Below, in pieces: positions 32,595-34,552 of a DNA stretch of 34,552 nucleotides (positions are counted from its first letter, which is position 1; each line of letters starts with the position of its first letter). The stretch spans positions 1 through 34,552 of the forward strand of contig JABGRQ010000116.1 in assembly GCA_018648225.1 (NCBI GenBank). The letters run 5' to 3'. The translations under genes were made by a program, and so were the position numbers. The notes beneath the pieces were generated by a model, which saw nothing but the letters and a program-made list of their open reading frames with translations, did no database searches and had not been told where the DNA came from. Source of the stretch: Chloroflexota bacterium. GTDB taxonomy: Bacteria > Chloroflexota > Anaerolineae > Anaerolineales > UBA11858.

Positions 32595-32820
32595 ATTTTC
32601 TGGCGAAAACTGTAGTGGGCAATAGTAGCTTGAACAGCGAAACCATCGTTGTCATTCCGAGCGTAGCGAGCGAAGCGAGGAATCCCTTTGAAGCGGCTTG
32701 ATTCATCACTTGCATAGGTACTTTTCAACATTCCGGTTAAGGGATTCTTCACTCCGCTCCGCTCGCTGCGCTCGGAATGACGCCAAGCTTTTGTTGACGA
32801 TTATATTTTCTGGCGAAAAC
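32595..32820. repeat. 16-bp direct repeat pair around an inverted-repeat element
   Basis: ATTTTCTGGCGAAAAC occurs exactly at 32595-32610 and 32805-32820. Between them lies an element whose ends, GTCATTCCGAGCG (32651-32663) and CGCTCGGAATGAC (32769-32781), are perfect inverted repeats, with inner AGGAATCCCTT / AAGGGATTCTTC also pairing. The arrangement fits insertion of about 210 bases with duplication of 16. It occupies the fabF leader. Confidence 0.75.
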
Positions 32821-32827
32821 ACTGCAA
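32800..32827 (-). promoter_or_regulatory. Candidate promoter of the FabF-like gene
   Basis: On the minus strand TTGCAG (32827-32822) and TATAAT (32805-32800) are 16 bases apart. The leader to the start at 32571 would be about 220 bases and would contain the inverted-repeat element. Confidence 0.5.
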
Positions 32828-32870
32828 CGCGTGCGATTTGAGAAAATCTCGGAACTTTTTTTGTCGTACA

Positions 32871-32894
32871 AACAAAACCGCCGGAATTCGGCGG
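32871..32894 (-). terminator. Rho-independent terminator of the YCII-domain gene
   Basis: On the minus strand CCGCCG (32894-32889) pairs with CGGCGG (32883-32878) around a 5-base loop, followed by TTTTGTTT. It lies 65 bases past the YCII stop. Confidence 0.7.
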
Positions 32895-32958
32895 CGTTGC
32901 TGATATCATGTCGCATCACCAGATGCCAAAAGCGTCCGAGTAAATGCGCTTTTTGGGT

Positions 32959-33282
32959 TTATTTTTGGCCTGGCATCTGCATTAACTCTGATACCTCAAG
33001 TGAACCGCCAATATCCAGAAAAGGGCAGGCTTTTGCAATCGACAGCGCCGCATCCATCGAATCCGCTTTGACAATGGTGTACCCAGACATTGTAGTTGTG
33101 CCACCAGCGGTAACAGAGCCATCTGAGTTTACTGTGTGCGTATCTTTAAGCGGATTAGCAGGACTGACAACAGCGTCACCTAATGAAGATAACCAGTCCA
33201 TATATTTCGTAAAATGTTGCTTGCCTTCCTCTGGGCTAGATGGCTGATCGCCGCCTAGATAAGTAATCAAATATTGAGGCAT
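32959..33282 (-). CDS. YCII-related (DGPF-type) domain protein
   Basis: A 107-residue protein of the YCII/DGPF family, small ferredoxin-like-fold proteins often next to ECF sigma factors; their activity is generally unknown. It begins MPQYLITYLGGD, contains FTKYMDWLSSLGDAVVSPANPL, and ends in the SMDAALSIAKACPFLDIGGSLEVSELM segment, which matches the usual YCII pattern of an ACPFL..GG strand-turn-strand followed by a V/I-E strand. GGGAGA precedes the ATG. It has its own terminator and no sigma factor gene beside it in the window. Confidence 0.8.
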   Translation of the reverse strand: MPQYLITYLGGDQPSSPEEGKQHFTKYMDWLSSLGDAVVSPANPLKDTHTVNSDGSVTAGGTTTMSGYTIVKADSMDAALSIAKACPFLDIGGSLEVSELMQMPGQK

Positions 33283-33352
33283 TTCTTTCTCCCAATTCAG
33301 TAATGTGCTTTAACAATAAACAGAACTAGTAGTATAACCCCCTGTTGATAGT

Positions 33353-34450
33353 TTAGAGGCGTTTGAAAATAGCCGTTACCAATGCGAACAACTGCTCCAG
33401 CCCCAATTGCAGCGGCGCGGTTTCAATATATTCATCCACGGTATGCGCTCCGCCACCGCGCGTCAGACCGATGCACACGCAGGGCAGCCCGCGGCTGAGG
33501 GGGATATTGGCATCTGTGGAGCCGATATTGAATTGCGGCTGAATGCCTTGCGCCTGCAAAGCCTGTGAAGCCAGTTCCGGCAGGGGGTGCGTTTTTGGGA
33601 TTTCGCCCGCCGGGCGCTGACCAATCATTTCGGCCTGAATCTGCACCCCGGGGCGATTGGCCTGTTCGATAAGAATTTCGGCACTGCGGACTAAACTCTG
33701 GAGGGCTGCTGGTTCCTCGGAGCGCAAATCCAGCTCGAAGGAGGCTTCGGCAGCGATAGTGTTGATCGAAGTCCCCCCGGCGATGACGCCTACATTCAAC
33801 GTGGTGCGCGGCCGCTGCGGCAATTGAAGTTGGGTGAGTTGCCCGACCAGCGCGGCGAGTTCGTGAATCGCCGACGGTTTACCATAATCGGCCCACGAAT
33901 GGCCGCCCTGAGTTTGCGCGGTAACGCGGTAACGCTGCACCCCCAGCCCGCGATGATATACCTGCCCCAGCGCCATGCCTTCGAGTACGAGATAAGCCAA
34001 GGGCGCAGCGTCAAAACGCTCCACAACAGTGCGCATCCCGTTGAGATCGCCCAAACCTTCCTCACCGACGTTGACGACCAGCCACAAATCGCCGGGCAGG
34101 GTGGTATTTTGCTCGTCAAGCAGCCATAGCAACCCAAAAAGACCGGCCACACCCAGGCTGTTATCACCAATGCCCGGGGCCTGGATGCGCCCCGGGGCAT
34201 GACTCACACTCAAGTTGGTATCCAGCGAGAAAACGGTATCGCTATGGGCAGAGAGAATCACCGGACGCGCCTCACCAGCGCCCGGGCGGCGCGCGTAGAC
34301 ATTCCCCAGGCTGTCGATTTCAATATCCGCGAGATTCAACTCGTTAAAGCGTTCAGCAATAAATGCCGCGCGCGGCTGCTCCTGAAAAGTGGGTGCAGGA
34401 ATTTGTTGTATTGCAACAGCGAGTTGAAGTGTTTTTTCGCTGATATTCAT
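33353..34450 (-). CDS. M20-family metallopeptidase
   Basis: A 365-residue zinc-dependent amidohydrolase/peptidase of the M20 family. Metal and catalytic residues are visible: His69 and Asp71 in SAHSDTVF, bridging Asp96 in GIGDNSLG, catalytic Glu130 and ligand Glu131 in VGEEGLGD, Glu157 in VLEGMALG, and the final His336 in GAHTVDEYI. The dimerisation (lid) domain spans about residues 165-280. Such enzymes cleave dipeptides, tripeptides, or N-acyl amino acids; the substrate is not predictable from sequence. AGGAAA precedes the ATG at 34450. The 102 bases to the window end show no further gene. Confidence 0.9.
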   Translation of the reverse strand: MNISEKTLQLAVAIQQIPAPTFQEQPRAAFIAERFNELNLADIEIDSLGNVYARRPGAGEARPVILSAHSDTVFSLDTNLSVSHAPGRIQAPGIGDNSLGVAGLFGLLWLLDEQNTTLPGDLWLVVNVGEEGLGDLNGMRTVVERFDAAPLAYLVLEGMALGQVYHRGLGVQRYRVTAQTQGGHSWADYGKPSAIHELAALVGQLTQLQLPQRPRTTLNVGVIAGGTSINTIAAEASFELDLRSEEPAALQSLVRSAEILIEQANRPGVQIQAEMIGQRPAGEIPKTHPLPELASQALQAQGIQPQFNIGSTDANIPLSRGLPCVCIGLTRGGGAHTVDEYIETAPLQLGLEQLFALVTAIFKRL

Positions 34451-34552
34451 GGTTGAATTTTCCTAGTTCTACCGGAATTTGTGGTTTTAGGGAAAATGAC
34501 TGGGCGTTCGCTCATAAAAAAATCAAAAACACGGATTAGGGTACTGGCTGAT

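Noticed and set aside
32572-32715. Longer FabF-like ORF starting at 32715
   Set aside because: The extra 48 residues are encoded by the inverted-repeat element, and a good ribosome-binding site supports 32571.

Overview
The window looks like a chromosomal stretch from an anaerobic bacterium of the Chloroflexota, probably Anaerolineae-like. That placement is an inference from gene content and repeat style; no rRNA or tRNA is present to fix it. Twenty-five protein-coding units are supported, mostly in two large same-strand runs. No tRNA, rRNA, CRISPR array, prophage or autonomous transposase was recognised.

Left edge (1-2040): a GNAT acetyltransferase (-), a DoxX-like membrane protein (+) with its terminator, and a short-chain dehydrogenase (+) with a good promoter, ending at a palindrome shared with the facing gene.

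Minus-strand C1/formate block (15189 down to 2057): folD, fhs, a HoxF-like NuoE-NuoF fusion, fdhD, a small membrane protein, a HoxU-like iron-sulfur protein, a cupin, NuoE-like and NuoF-like subunits, then a formate dehydrogenase catalytic subunit. That last gene has an in-frame TGA exactly where the family carries selenocysteine, followed by a textbook bacterial SECIS hairpin, so two apparent ORFs are one 902-residue selenoprotein. FdhA, Fhs and FolD, with MetF further right, make up the methyl (folate) branch of the Wood-Ljungdahl pathway or its reverse. Two NADH-linked diaphorase modules sit beside the formate dehydrogenase. No CO dehydrogenase/acetyl-CoA synthase genes are in view.

An AT-rich divergent region (15190-15541) with repeated dyads separates folD from an Lrp/AsnC regulator (+). 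After it come panB (which uses 5,10-methylene-THF), an unrecognised 420-residue protein, a GH36 alpha-galactosidase, a lipoprotein, two CoA-transferase subunits, and a DUF559 nuclease reading in frame into metF. Then follow an orphan substrate-binding lipoprotein next to a sensor histidine kinase, and an ADP-forming acyl-CoA synthetase. On the right edge (minus strand) are a FabF-like ketoacyl synthase with an N-terminal extension, a YCII protein and an M20 peptidase.

The window is rich in short palindromic repeats. The main family has CCCTCACCC...GGGTGAGGG ends around a variable hairpin. It occurs at least six times: between genes, inside the alpha-galactosidase ORF, and on both sides of the DUF559 gene. 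In the last place it appears to have removed the nuclease stop codon and joined it in frame to metF. The selenocysteine FdhA and the DUF559/palindrome arrangement are the two observations most worth pursuing.
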